From: Prorocentrum cordatum
Lineage: Eukaryota > Sar > Dinophyceae > Prorocentrales > Prorocentraceae
DNA: 64,000 nt
NCBI GenBank assembly: GCA_963575745.1
Contig: CAUYUJ010006557.1
Coordinates: 387,501 to 451,500, forward strand
Direction: 5' to 3'
In this document: positions 40,460 to 51,835 of the stretch, piece by piece
Layout of the letters: each line of letters begins with the position of its first letter
Numbering within the stretch: the stretch's first letter is position 1
Position numbers and translations under genes: made by a program
Notes under the pieces: generated by a model
The model's input: the letters and a program-made list of their open reading frames with translations, nothing else
Told to the model about the DNA's origin: nothing
Databases searched by the model: none

Positions 40460-42210
40460 CGCGGCCACGCCCTCGCTTGCGGACACCGCGACTCGCGCGG
40501 GCCTGTCCCACTGGCGACGGCCCTTCTCGCGCAGGCAGCCACTATGCCCTTGCAGGGCGGCCGCTGCCAGTCCGCGCCCTCTCGGGCGCCCCTCCTCGCA
40601 CGGAGGCTGCCACTGCCCTCGCAGCGGCCTTCTCGCACGAGCTGGAAGCGTCCGCAGACGGCTGCCACTGCCCTCGCCGAGGGTAGGCTCCACGGCAGCG
40701 GCGGGGTGTGGAGGGATAGTAGCAAAGAGCCCTGCCGCTTGCCGCACCCGCTCCCTGGCGCTGCGCGTCTCAACGTTTGGCTGGGCGCTCCCTTCCCTCG
40801 CGAGCCCTGCGTCCCTGCGTTTTGCGCGGGCCGTGATGCGCGGCCTGTGCAGCACCCTCCGCTGCTGCTATGCCTCAGCCTCGCGCGTGGGCTTCGACTG
40901 GCACGGCAGCCTCATGCTGGCAATGACACGCCGTGCTGCCCACGTCGCCTGGCTGGCCCCTCTCTGGCGCCCGTCTCGCACGCGCTGCTCCCAGCGCTGG
41001 AAATGACGATATTGGGCTCTAGCGTCGCCTGCCCCTTCTCGCACGTCCTGGTCCCAACGCTGTAACTGATGGTGTCGGGCACTACCTTCGCCCCCTACTT
41101 CTCGCGCGCGCTGCTCCCAGCGCTGTCGCCGACGATATTGGGCTCGAGCTTCGCCTGCCCCTTCTCGCACGCCCTGGCCCCGACGCTGTAGCTGGCAATA
41201 TTTGGGCTCGAGCTTCGCCTGCCCCTTCTCGCGCGACCTGGTCCCAACGCTGTAGCTGATGGTGTCGGGCTCCACCTTCGCCTCTCACTTCTCGCACGCG
41301 CTGTTCCCAGGCTCGTTATTCGCCTTCTGCTGCCACGGCCCGTCCCTCCCGCGCTGCTCGCCTTTCTCGCGCGCGCAATGTCTGTCTTCGTGAGGCGTCC
41401 ACCGCCCGTCCGCCGAAGGCTGCCACTGTCCGTCCACCTGAGGCTGCCACTGCCAGTGCTTCTCGCATGCTCGAGGCTGCCACTGCCCGCGTTTCTCACA
41501 AACCCTGGCCCCTGCTAGAAGTGAAAACAGCACCCTCCTCTGTCGGCCGCCCTGGCCTCCTCCGCGCTTGCGGCTGCCGCTGCCCGTCCTTCTCGCGCAC
41601 GCGGGATCCGACTTCTTGAGGCTGCCTCGGCCCGCGCTTCTCGCAGGGTCGTTCCTGCCCGCTCTTCTCGCACGCAAGAGGCCCGACCACGTTCGGCTGC
41701 CGCTGCCCGCCCGCTAGAAGCGACCGCCGCCTGTCCGTCTGAGGCTGCCACTGCCCGTCCTTTTTGCGCGCGCAGTCGTCGCCGTTTCGGTGCTGCCACT
41801 GCCCGCCCTTCTCGCGCTGTAGCTGATGGGCTTTGGCGATATCGTAGCCTCCCACTTCTCGCACTCGCAGTTCCCATTAATGTGGCGCGAATAGATGGGC
41901 TCCAGCTTTGCCTCTTGCCCGTTCTTGTCACACGAGCTCCCCGCACGACGCTGCCACTGCCCTGTCTCCTCGGCCTTCCTGGCCTCCTCTGCCTTCTTAG
42001 CCTCCGCGGCCTTCCTGCCATACTTTCCCTTCTCCGCGTAGTCCTGTATTCACTGCAGGGCCCACCGCGGCTCCTCGACTGTCGTCGCTGCTTCGCCCGC
42101 TCCGCTCCCTGCGTTGCAGCGGATGGCGTCGGGCTCTACCTTCGCCCCCCAGGACTGCCACTTCGCGCTGAGGAGCCAGCTGAAGTCCAGCTCCGTGTGC
42201 CTGCACTTTG
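40460..42210 (-). pseudogene. Decayed pentatricopeptide (PPR)-type repeats
   Basis: Across all three minus frames the DNA repeatedly encodes pieces of the PPR consensus common in dinoflagellates: AKVEPDAIRCNAGS (about 42120), EAKLEPI, ISYSVGTRSREKG, ASYSVGARACEKG, AKLEPNIVGDSAGS and many CEKxGQWQ. PPR proteins bind organelle RNA through ~35-residue helical hairpins. Here repeats are shortened to about 21 residues in 40980-41290 and the frame changes many times, with stops, so no complete protein is possible. The DNA also behaves as a 64-65-bp tandem in that part. It could be a dead PPR gene or a satellite born from one. Frame boundaries cannot be drawn reliably. Confidence 0.6.
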
Positions 42211-42418
42211 CCACGCACAGGCGCCGCCACGCGCGCCGTCGGCTGCTGTTTAGGCGCCTCCCCCAACCCGGGGGCGCACACGAGCTCTCGCTTTCGGCCA
42301 TCGGCGGTACCTGCCTTCGCGCCTTCCCTCGGTTCTGGGGGCGGTGTGTGATCGCGGACCGGGCCGCGCCCGCCGCGGGGCGAAACGGCTGCGCGGGGCT
42401 CCGCTGGGGAACCACCTG

Positions 42419-42465
42419 GAGGAAGGGGAGGAGGAGGAGGAGGAGGAGGAGGAGGAGGAGGAGGA
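42419..42465. repeat. (GGA)n microsatellite at the 3' side of LINE 2
   Basis: GAGGAG tract. On the minus strand it is a (TCC)n tract downstream of the LINE 2 3' UTR. Confidence 0.9.
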
Positions 42466-42554
42466 TCGCACGCCACCGAGGGGGGGGGAAGAGAAAAAAT
42501 CCGACAGTCAGCTGAAACAAAACGCCCGAGGGGGGCCCATCGGAGTGGACCTTT

Positions 42555-42602
42555 TTGTCACCCTGACAGGAAGGCCAAAGACCTGTCAGGGGCCAGCGAC
42601 AA
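42555..42602 (-). other. 3' UTR hairpin of LINE 2
   Basis: CCCTGACAGG (42561-42570) pairs exactly with CCTGTCAGGG (42582-42591) over an 11-nt loop. An outer TTGTC/GACAA pair (42555-42559 and 42598-42602) extends it. It lies about 190 bp downstream of the LINE 2 stop codon. Confidence 0.75.
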
Positions 42603-42788
42603 GGCCCCCCAGGGCAACAACAGCTAGCCGTCTTCAAACGCCAAGTCTGCGGCAACCCTTTGCTTTTCCCGCAGCCTGGCCCCAAGCACTCGGGCTTCAG
42701 TTTCATTCAAACCGAACGCCTGCAGACAGTCTGCCGAGCAGATGGGGTCAGGTACAAATCCAGGGACCACCGCACTTCGCTGGCCCTT

Positions 42789-44796
42789 TCACTGGACCCC
42801 TGGGCCGCCGTCCAAACCCCCAAAGACCTCCCGAGCCCGCTCCCCAGGCGACTTCCAGGGGCCAAGCTTAAAGGCGCGATTGGGATGTTTCGACCTTAAA
42901 ACAGCGCGGGTGTTTTTGCGGCCAGGGTCTATCAGACTCGCTTGGGCCCCAGGGCAGACCGACTTGAGGCCTCTAGCTCCGACCGAGACCGTCGCATACC
43001 CTCCACACGTGGAGCAAAAAAATATTGGAGCGAGATCCTCACCGTGCAGCGGGAACTCCAACAGCTGGTGGCCGCCCTGCTTCCAGGGGGCCTGGTGAGC
43101 ATCCCTGGCCAGGACGGCCAGGTCGGGGCCCAGGGGCACCTCAGGCAGGTCCTGGGAGGGGTCCGCTGGGGCAGGAGGGGGAGCAGCAGCAGCAGCAGAT
43201 CGTCCCTCCGCCGCCTCCCTCCTCCTGAGCTCCTCCAGGTCCTCCTCCAGGCCTTCGCCGCCCTCGAGCGAAATGAGGGTGAGCCCCTGGGCGCCCACAT
43301 TATCAAACACGCCTAGGTCGGAATAATGAACCTCGGCCCTGGTAATGAAAGAGGTGACCTGACGGGCCATAAACAGCATGCCTTTGACCACTAGCATATC
43401 CTGAGGGTCTTGCCTGCTGAGATCGGCGCCTTGCTTGGCCAAACGGTCGGCGGCGTCGTTGCCCGTTTTTTTTTTCAAACAGGCTGATCTTACCTTCCCG
43501 AACGTCATCCATGCTCGAATGGGCCTTGACCTTGCAGCAGCTCACCCCAGACAAATCGTTTTTAGCATACAGCTCCTTCCACAGATGCATACGTGTGTTG
43601 GCTGGACTCTCGGCCCAGCTTCTATGGCGACAGCACTCGAGAGTTCCTTTGCAGTCAGAGTAAAGCGTGAACGTGCCAATTAAAAAACTCGTGGCCATGA
43701 AAACTGCAAAATCTTCGCCATCTCGGGCGACTTGGTCAGGCAGAGTGGCTGGCGGGACGGCTCCAAACCAGCCCGTGATCCAGCGGCGCTCGCTGTCATA
43801 AATGGCAACTCCCCAGCCTGCCGAACGCAAAGCGGGGAACATTCCATCGTGACCCGAGCCGTCACAGAAGACGTGAGCGTTATCCACCGCCAAACACGCA
43901 CCCACTCCTTCAGCCCTGAACTCCCACGCTGGGTCCCAGGGCCTCCGCGCGAGCAGCTGACAGGGGTCAGGGAGGATGCCTCGGGCGAATCGCTCTTGCA
44001 GTTCAACTGGGCAGCGAGCAAGACGAGCAGCCGCTGCCTGGAGCTCAGGCGGGAGATGGTCTCGCCGCCAAGCTGCACGGGCAGGGCACTCGAAGTGCCT
44101 GTGAAAAAGGGTGCCTCTGGCCCCGTGACAGATGAGGCAGTCTGCCTCGAGCTGGGGGTCGTGCTGGTGAAGCCTGTGCTGGCACCAGTGCGAGCCCATA
44201 ACAAGGCCTCTCAAGGTCCTCTGCTCCCGCACCCCCCAAGCTCCACCCGTGCCCGACTCCGCCCCGTCATCGTCGTCTTGCTGCCGTCTGCAGTGCAGCC
44301 TCTCGTTGAGGGGGCGCCAAAAAAATTCGCCTAACCAACCCTTGCCTCCGCTGATTTTGCTGAGGCCTCGGTGATCAGACAGGCGACGTGCAGCGAAGCG
44401 AGCACGGCGAGCAACGAAGGCAGGCGAGACAGAGGCCAGGGACCAAACCTGCCCTGAGGCCTCGCACAGTGTCCAGGGGTCGGTGAAAGTCAGACCTGCT
44501 CGCCCCGCAGTGAGGATTAGAGCCGCCACAGGGTCCTTGACCTGCGCCCATGGGCGGGCTTTTGACGCAATGGCCTGCCCTTGGGTAAAAAGAAATCGAA
44601 GCACCGAGGGGGACAGGCGATTGTCTCTGAGGATCTGCACATATGTTTTCAGAGCATCGGCTGTGACCAAGACCAATGGGTCTCGGGTCCAGCCGCCCCT
44701 GCAGTTGGCCCGGAGGAAAATGCCAGTTCCGGGGCCAGCTCCCTCGGCGCACGGCCCTGCGCGGAGGCCTCCGTCCGCCGCACCTTCGCTCGCCAC
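42789..44796 (-). pseudogene. LINE 2 ORF2 C-terminal part, frameshifted
   Basis: Frame one (from 44796) encodes a linker, the motif CLICHGARGTLFHRHFEC (C-x2-C-x8-H-x4-C), then RNase H blocks VFCDGSG, GEDFAVF and LYSDCKG. At T10 (43466-43475; A10 in sense) the frame is lost. The next frame supplies the last RNase H block GNDAADRLAKQGAD, a charged linker and a C-terminal FCSTCGGY...SVC motif, ending at 42789. All four RNase H acidic residues are present across the two frames. A single A too many explains it; homopolymer sequencing error or slippage is possible. Confidence 0.8.
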
Positions 44797-44883
44797 CGCT
44801 CGCCTTGCGCCCGCGGCGGCGAACGTTCCGTGCTGTCGTGGACCGGCATTGGAACGCCCGAAATTCGCCGACCCAGTCGGCGT

Positions 44884-44990
44884 GTGTGAGATGCTGTCGT
44901 CGCCGTCGTCGTCGTCTTCTTCGTCGTCTTCTTCGTCGTCGTCGTCTTCGTCGTCGTCTTCGTCGTCTTCGTCGTCGTCGCCAGTCCCAA
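44884..44990. repeat. (GTC/TTC)n microsatellite
   Basis: CGTCGTCTTC repeats directly at the truncated 5' end of LINE 2. Confidence 0.9.
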
Positions 44991-45077
44991 CGTAGCTACT
45001 CTAGAAACGAACAGACAAACGAAACGTTTCAAAAGAAACGTCGGAACTAGCCGATGTCCTCCCTTTTCCTCTCCCTG

Positions 45078-45250
<173 letters not shown>

Positions 45251-45354
45251 GGGGGGGGGGGCAAGGGAGAGGTAATTAGGGAGCCCCTGCATGGGAGACC
45301 GGCGGCCCTCCCGGGGGGTGTTGGCAGGGACAGATCGAACCCGCTGCCCGAATC

Positions 45355-45720
45355 GGTCCCGGCCCCGGCCCAGGCGCCCCCGGCCCCGGCCCCCGGCCCC
45401 GGCCCCGCCCCTGCCCCGGCCTCGGCCCTAGGCTCTGGCCCCGACCCGCAGCCCTGGAAAGGGAAAGGTGAAAGTCGGGGCCTTCAAGGCTCAAGGGCGG
45501 CCTTAAAGGGCCAGGGCAGGCGGAGGTGGGCCAGCCGACAGGCTTGACTTAGGGCCCCCCTGGCCTGCCGCCCCGGGCCCCGGTCTGGCCCCCCGGCCCA
45601 GGCTATCTGGCCCCGGCCTCAGCTCTGGCCCCAGCCCTGGCCCGCCAACCCCGCCTCGACCCCGACCCGGGCTCTGGCCCTGGCCCCGGCCCTGGCCCCG
45701 GCACGGCCCTGGCCCCGGCT
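45355..45720. repeat. (GGCCCC)n-type low-complexity repeat
   Basis: GGCCCCGGCCC and GGCTCTGGCCC variants, interrupted at about 45450-45560. Confidence 0.9.
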
Positions 45721-45751
45721 CTGGTCGATCTCGCATGGAGCTGGGAACCGC

Positions 45752-46039
45752 CTATTCGACTATTGATATATGTTCACGTTTCCTCGAACTCATCAGGGAG
45801 ACGTAAGACTCGGGATCGGGCGACTCGGGCTCGCCTGACGGGGCCGTGACCCCATCAGAAATTTGACGCGAGCTCCCGCCGCCAACGTCCCACGAAAACT
45901 GGCCCGTGAAGTCCTGGACAGGCTCGTCAAACAGCGTCGAGAAACCCGAGTTCTGGCGTACTCGAATCTCCCGTTTCCCTGATTTTTCCTTACATTGATG
46001 ACATCGGCCCCGACACACTCCCCGCGACCGGCGTTTCAT
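45752..46039 (-). other. Open minus-strand frame, doubtful gene
   Basis: A 95-codon frame with normal-looking composition (QDFTGQFSWDVGGG; ESPDPESYVSLMSSR), but DNA at 45797-45890 resembles 11938-12010, so part is a dispersed repeat. No domain recognised. Confidence 0.25.
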
Positions 46040-46225
46040 CCTGGGTAGGTTTGAGACGGCCCCAGGAGCCGGCGAGGCCCCCCCAGCGGCTGAACATAGC
46101 GACAGCCCTCCGTCATTTTTTCTACGCCCCGAGGGGGTCTGGGCCCAAATGCCGTCAGAACCGATGGGGGGTGGGGGTGGGGGGCAGTTTTGTTAGTGTT
46201 CCGATCGGCTACCCCCTGTGCCCAG

Positions 46226-46395
46226 ACATGCGACGTCCTGGTTTGTTCCAGGACGGCCCCCCTGGAAGTCCCGACCCGTTCCCCGGGACCGGTTGTTTGA
46301 CTCGGTGTTCGACGGTCCCGGGGCCCAGCGAGGGCCCCCCGGGGCCGAGAATAGCCAAAGACCTCCCGTCCTCTTTTTTGTTACGACGCGATCCT
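46226..46395 (+). repeat. Dispersed repeat O, copy 3
   Basis: Same order of motifs as 13908-14085 (CATGCGACGTCCTGG through TTACGACGCGATC). Confidence 0.7.
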
Positions 46396-46409
46396 GTCTG
46401 GGTGCTTAG

Positions 46410-46456
46410 GCCTGTTCCTCCTCCTCCTCCTCCTCCTCCTCCTCCTCCTCCTCCTC
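46410..46456. repeat. (TCC)n microsatellite
   Basis: Clean TCC tract. Similar tracts follow at 46660-46760 and 47068-47120. Confidence 0.95.
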
Positions 46457-46659
46457 CTGGGCCTGGCTTCCAGTTCGGAGATCATGGTCCGCGGCTTGCT
46501 CCGTGTGCCGACGCTCCCTCGGCGCCAGCTCCAGGCGCGCCGCCCCCTGGAGGCGAGCCGCGGTGGAGCGGCCACGCGCGCAGGGATCCCGAGAGCTCCG
46601 ACTCTGGTCGCGCACGCACGCTGTAAGGATGCGCCTCGCTTCACCGATGCACATCAGCC

Positions 46660-46760
46660 CCTTCCTCCTCCTCCTGCTCCTCCTCCTCCTCCTCCTCCTC
46701 CTGTTCCTCCTTCTATTCCTCCTCCTCCTCGTCCTCGTCCTCGTCCTCCTCCTCCTGTGT
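46660..46760. repeat. (TCC)n/(CGTCCT)n tract
   Basis: TCCTCC with GTCCTC variants. Confidence 0.9.
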
Positions 46761-47067
46761 CTAGTGTCCCTGAGCCATCTTTTCAGCTTATTCGGGGACA
46801 CCATATGGTCACCAAAGGCTGTCTGAACTGCGGGGGATCAGCATCCACCCGCCAGTCCCCAGTGTTGATGGCCAACTGTAAAGGCCCCGTCGACTGGGAG
46901 ACCAGTAGGCTTCGTTCCACGGCCTTAAGAAACCTGAAGGCCAAGTGTCACCCGCGCACGGGCAATCCCTTAAGAGGTGACACCCACGCGGCTTCGGGAT
47001 AGCCGCGTTTTCCTGGAATCAGTCGTGGCCCCCTCGTTTCCTCGGCGGAATCATTCCAGTCGCGTGT

Positions 47068-47120
47068 ACTCCTCCTCCTCCTCCTCCTGCTCCTCCTCCT
47101 CCTCCTCCTCCTTCCTCTTC
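47068..47120. repeat. (TCC)n microsatellite
   Basis: TCCTCCTCCT tract. Confidence 0.9.
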
Positions 47121-47124
47121 TCTC

Positions 47125-47465
47125 TCCCCCACCGGCGTGGCCTGGGCCCCACTGGCCGATCTACTGAGACGACGCCAGGACGAGGATACATTCAGGCGAG
47201 AATAAATCAATCTTCTCTGAGATCTGGCAGCTCTGGAGGATGCCTCGGGCGCCGCGGCCTTCTCAGAGCGTTCCGGAACGCTCTGAGAGCGTCTCAGAAA
47301 GCTCTGGAACGGATGTAGCCTCGCCTTAGCCTCGCCCGATTAACCTCTTAAAAGCTTGGATATAGGCTGTTCCTTTCGGGTTTCCAGGTGCATATCCCCA
47401 ACCAGGGTGGCAAGATGGCGGGGATCGGGATTGGGATGGGGATAAGGATCGGTTAAACGATACCG
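47125..47465 (+). repeat. Repeat Y interrupted by repeat G (nested)
   Basis: GGCCTGGGCCCCACTGGCC plus GATCTACT (ending 47165) and GGATATAGGCTGTTCC (from about 47359) are adjacent in the copy at 21400-21450. Here they are separated by a repeat G unit (about 47166-47338) and some 20 bp. Confidence 0.65.
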
Positions 47466-47839
47466 GCAGGAGGCAACTTCTAGGAGGTCTTCGTGAGATC
47501 GGTGAATGCTACTAAGCCAGATTAAGCGGCAGATGGGCCGGATTAGCCCAGATTAAGTCGGGAAAAACAACCAGATTGAGCCAGACTTCGCGGAACCAGA
47601 CGGGATCATGCTGGAATTTGACCACGGACGTACCTCCGCATGCCTCCCGAGAGTTGCACTGCATCCTAAACTCTGTACCAGGGGGTCGCCCTTCTTGGGA
47701 CGAAGGCAAGGTGCAGTCGCACTCGTGATGAAACATACGAGAAAAACTGAAGGGGCCCTGGGACACACAAGTAAACACACATAACATGATTCCCCATATC
47801 TTTATGTTCTGTGTTTTCGTCTTCCCCCCTTTCCAATAT

Positions 47840-47915
47840 CTACCGATCCTTCTCCTCGTCCTCCTCCACCTCGTACTGCACCTCCTCCGCTCCAATCTGC
47901 GGCGCCGATCTGCTC
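47840..47915 (-). CDS. Candidate terminal exon with acidic tail
   Basis: After a GAACATGAG acceptor, one base plus 24 codons then TAG. About 83 percent GC3; peptide APQIGAEEVQYEVEEDEEKD. It starts in the same phase as inferred exon 2 and lies nearer to exon 1, so it is a rival or alternative last exon to the 10-kb join. Alternatively it is translated from an in-frame ATG at 47918-47920, and a GT 2 nt before the stop could splice to 47757. Confidence 0.3.
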
Positions 47916-47924
47916 CTCATGTTC

Positions 47925-48130
47925 GGTGGCAACTCATAGGAGCCTCCCAAACCATCTTGTAGGCTCTGGCGAATTGACGCTAATCGACGCTAGTCGACGC
48001 TCATCGACGCTAAACCGATGCTCATCGACGCTAGCCGACGCTAAATCATTACTATCTCGTCGACGTCCAGACGCTTAATCGGTGCTAGACGACGCGAAAA
48101 ACGGAATTAAGATGGTATACAAGGGTCCCG
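47925..48130 (+). repeat. Dispersed repeat S, copy 2
   Basis: GGTGGCAACTCATAGGAGCC, then about ten (A/G)TCGACGCTA(A/G) words of ~11 bp, then GATGGTATACAAGG. Confidence 0.65.
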
Positions 48131-48149
48131 AGGAACGCATTCCTTTATT

Positions 48150-48420
48150 CGCGGCCAGAGAGGGCATTATGGGGGAAGGGGGGGGGACCGGGAAGAAGCA
48201 TAACGCAACGCCCCCCCCAGACTGTGGTGCCAGAAGCACTGCGGCAGTGCCGGGGACGCACTGGGGGGGGGAGCGTTACGTTACGGGGGGGGGGGGGGAA
48301 GAGGGGGGGGAGGGTAGGGGGCATAACGCACGTTATGGCCCAGAGGGTGAAACAAAAAAGCTCTCTCATCATTCGCCGCTGAACTCGAGCCCTCGCGCCC
48401 CGTCTCGCCCCCAAACTCAC
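48150..48420. other. G-run-rich segment, no gene
   Basis: Multiple G8-G14 runs (48178-48186, 48261-48270, 48285-48298), with CATAACGCA words repeated near 48199 and 48320. Intronic in the inferred gene model. Confidence 0.4.
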
Positions 48421-48440
48421 GCGATGGGGGGCGGGGAGAC

Positions 48441-48532
48441 CACGCGCACTCGTCGCCGCCGTGGGCCACGAGCCCCGTGAAGAGGCCGCGGACCGGGTCG
48501 GCGACCAAAGCCGCCCAGAAGGTGCCGGCTAT
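48441..48532 (-). CDS. Candidate exon 1 (first visible) of the inferred minus-strand gene
   Basis: A 92-nt segment after a pyrimidine-rich GAAAGGCAG acceptor and before a GCGTG|GTCTCC donor, 30 codons plus TG. All but three third positions are G or C. The peptide includes AGTFWAALVADPVRGLFTGL and ends HGGDECA-W. It joins 37920-38003 across a GT-AG intron of 10.4 kb to give CAWYWVELVADATIG. It has no start codon, so earlier exons must lie beyond the window or in the array region. It abuts the macrosatellite array, whose units carry a similar ATGCCCGA word just outside. Confidence 0.5.
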
Positions 48533-48540
48533 CTGCCTTT

Positions 48541-51500
48541 CGGGCATCGGGGGCGACGGAAAGCGCGAGGTAATTACGAGCGATGCACGTTCGAGTTGGG
48601 GCAGAGCCCTCGAGGGAGGGGTCCAGGGGAGAAGGGCGAGGAGGGTGTTGATGGTTGTAATGCCCGCCCGGGGGCCGCTTCCCAAGTATTTTTGTCAAAT
48701 GAAGCGGCTCCCGGGCGGCTCCCATGGTCTGTTTCCTTGTAATTGTTCGATTGAAGCGGCAAGAGAGCCCCACAACGGCCCACAGACGGCCCCGAGAGAG
48801 CCTCAGATGGCCTCCAGACGGTCCAAGAGAGCCTCAAGACGGCTCCAGAGGCTCTCAAGAGGGCCCCCGAGAGGGCCTCAGGAGGCCAAAAACATTGATT
48901 TCCCTGTTGGTTTTTGAAGGCTGTTCGGGTTCTCACCTTTTCGGGCCCAGAAGGGCCCAACACGGCTCACGGGGCCCCAAAGCTCGTCCCTTGACGGCCC
49001 CATTGCCCCCCCAAAGAAGCAGAAAATAGTACAAGAGGGCCCCCAGACGGCCCAAGAGAGGGCCCCAAAACAGTCCAAGAGGGCCCCAAGACTGCCCCAA
49101 GAGAGCCCCAAGAGGGTTCCAAGAGGCTCCCAAGAGACTCCCAAGGGGGCCGGAAGAGGCGGGGTGGGGACTGGGCTGCTTGGGTGTAAGGACTGGGCTG
49201 GTCCAAAGACGGCCCACGAGTCTCAAAACGGCCTTCAAGAGGGCTCCCGAGCGGGCCTCAAGAGGCTTAGAACACTGTAATATCAAAATTTGTTTCACGG
49301 TGCTTGAGGTTCTCGCCTTTCCTGGCCCAGAAGGGCCCCAGACGGCCCAAGGTGTCTCAAAGATCCTCCCGAGACGGCCCCAAAGGCCCCGAAAGGACCC
49401 GAAAGCTGTCCAAGAGTGCCCCCCAGACGGCCCACGAGGGCCCCAAGACGGCCCCAGAGAGAGCCCAAAATGGCGGTGTGCGGTCGGGCTGCTTTGGCGT
49501 GGGGACTGGGCTAGCCCCAAGACGGCCCAAGAGTCCCAAAACGGTCCCAAATGGCCTCCGAAACACTCCCAAGAAGCCCCAGAGACGCCAAGGAACACCA
49601 TGGCTCCCCACAGCGAGCGGTGACGTAACAAGATCCGAACACCAAGGCTCCCCAGAGCGCGGCGAGCTCTGAACAGCAAGGCTCCCAAGAGCGAGCGGCA
49701 ACGTAACGATCTCTGAATACCAAGGCTCCCAACAGAGAGCGATGACGCAACAAGCTCTTCACACCAAGGCTCCCCAGAGCAAAAAGTGCCAAAAATCATC
49801 TCGGGCAAATGTCTGCAACGCTCCTTCTGTTCCCGTGCCGGCCGAGGTAACGGAAAGAGCGAGGTGCGAGTGATGTCGTTCTGGTGGGGCGAAGCCCTCT
49901 AGGGAGGGGTCCAGGGAATGGCGAGGGCTGGACGCATGGGTTGCAATGGCAGCCAAGGGGGGCGTTTCCTTTGTACTTCTTCGAGTGAAACGGCTCGCGG
50001 GCGCCTTCCACGGCGCGCTTCCTTATATTATACTTGTTCGAATGAAATGGATCCAGGGCCCCAAGACAGCCTCAAACTCCAAAACGACCCAGAGACGGCC
50101 CCAAGAGAGCTTCGAATGGCCTCCAGACGGTCCAAGAGAGCCTCGAGACGGCTCCAGACCCCCTAGAGAGCCATCGAGAGGTCCTCAGGAGCCCACAAAA
50201 CATTGCTTTCCCTATGATGGTTGAAAGTTCGTCGGGTTCTCACCTTTTCGGGCCCAGAAGGGCCCAACACGGCCCATGAGGTCCCAAAGCTCGTTCCTCG
50301 ACGGCCCCAGAGGCCCCCCAAAGAGCCCGAAAAAGGTCCAAGAGGCCCCCAGATGGCCCAAGAGGGCCCCAAAACAGCTCCAGGTGGCCTCAAGACGGCC
50401 CACGAGGACCCCAAGGCTGCCCCAAGAGAAGAGCCCCTAAGAGGGCCGAAAGAGGCTCCCAAGAGAGCCCCAAGACGGCCAAAAGCTTCCAAGACGCCCC
50501 TGAACGGCCCAAAAGGGCCCCAAGACGGCCCAGAATTGCCCCAAAAGGGCTACCGAAGGGCTCCAAAAGGGCCCCAAGAAGACCCCGACGAGGCCCAAGA
50601 GACGCTCAAGAACACCATGGCTCCCATCAGCGAGCGGTGACGTAACAAGCTCTTGACACCAAGGCTCCCCAGAGCGCGGTGACGTACGAAGCTCGCCACA
50701 CCAAGGCTCCCAAGGGCGAGCGGCAACGTAGCAGTCTCTGAACACCAGGGCTCCCAACGGAGAGCAGCGACGTAACAAACTCTTCACACCAAGGCTCCCA
50801 AGAGTGAAGGGTGCCATGAGGCCTCTCGGGCCAATTCCTGAGGCGCTCTTTCCGTTTCCGTGCCAGCCCAGGTGACGGAACGAGCGAGGTACGAGCGAGA
50901 TACGATTGGTAGGGGGCGAAGCCCTTTTAGGGAGGGGGTCCGGGGTTTGGGTCCGAAGTGAATGGTCTAATGGCAGCGTTTCCCTTGTACTTTTTCAAAT
51001 GAAGCGGCTCCCGGGAGGCTCCCTTGGTCTGTTCCTATGTATCTTTTTGAATGAACCGGCCCGAGGGCCCCAAGAGGGTCCCAGAACGGCTTCGGAGGGC
51101 CCCAAGACGATCCTAAGAGAGCTTCAGAGGGCCCCACAACGGCCCACAGACGGCCCCGAGAGAGCCTCAGATGGCCTCCAGACGGTCCAAGAGAGCCTCA
51201 AGACGGCTCCAGAGGCTCTCAAGAGGGCCCCCGAGAGGGCCTCAGGAGGCCAAAAACATTGATTTCCCTGTTGGTTTTTGAAGGCTGTTCGGGTTCTCAC
51301 CTTTTCGGGCCCAGAAGGGCCCAACACGGCTCACGGGGCCCCAAAGCTCGTCCCTTGACGGCCCCATTGCCCTCCCCAAAGAAGCAGAAAATAATCCAAG
51401 AGGGCCCCCAGACGGCCCAAGAGAGGGCCCCAAAACAGTCCAAGAGGGCCCCAAGACTGCCCCAAGAGAGCCCCAAGAGGGTTCCAAGAGGCTCCCAAGA

Positions 51501-51800
51501 GACTCCCAAGAGACTCCCAGGGGGCCCGAAGAGGCGGTGTGGGGACTGGGCTGCTTGAGTGTGAGGACTGGGCTGGTCCCAAGACGGCCCACGAGTCTCG
51601 AAACGGGCCCAAGACGGCCCAAGAGGCCCCAAAGATCGTCCCAAGACGGCCCCAGAGGCCCCCCAAAGGGGCCGACAACGGTCCAAGAGGGCGCCCAGAC
51701 GGCCCAAGAGAGCCCTAAGAGGGACCAAGAGGGCCCCGGGACGGCCCCAAGATAGCCCCAAGAGGGACCAAAGAGGCTCCCAAGCGGGCCCCAGGAGAAG
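48541..51800. repeat. Composite macrosatellite, left part (about 3 units)
   Basis: Each unit of ~1 kb has a leader with GGCGAAGCCCTNNAGGGAGG, a CCAAGACGGCCC low-complexity stretch and a 44-bp tandem part with (C/T)GACGTAACAAGCTCTT and CACCAAGGCTCCCAAGAGCG. Leaders lie near 48550, 49840 and 50850. The array resumes after LINE 1 at 58850. Long minus frames rich in G, P, S, W and L are repeat-derived. Confidence 0.9.

Positions 51801-51835
<35 letters not shown>

Larger units (their letters stand above)
42480..44880 (-). mobile_element. 5'-truncated non-LTR retrotransposon (LINE 2)
   Basis: Retains the post-RT linker, CCHC-type motif, RNase H and C-terminal Cys region plus a 3' UTR with a strong hairpin. 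The AP-endonuclease and RT domains are missing, as in typical 5'-truncated LINE insertions. It is bordered by a (GAC/GAA)n tract upstream (minus sense) and (TCC)n downstream, and is in sense orientation to the inferred host gene. Confidence 0.85.

Noticed and set aside
47634-47757. 124-nt segment with consensus splice sites that could follow 47844-47920 as a second exon
   Set aside because: Phase and sites fit (GAG|GTACGT donor), but codon bias is weak and the upstream segment has a stop 2 nt after its donor; kept only as an alternative.
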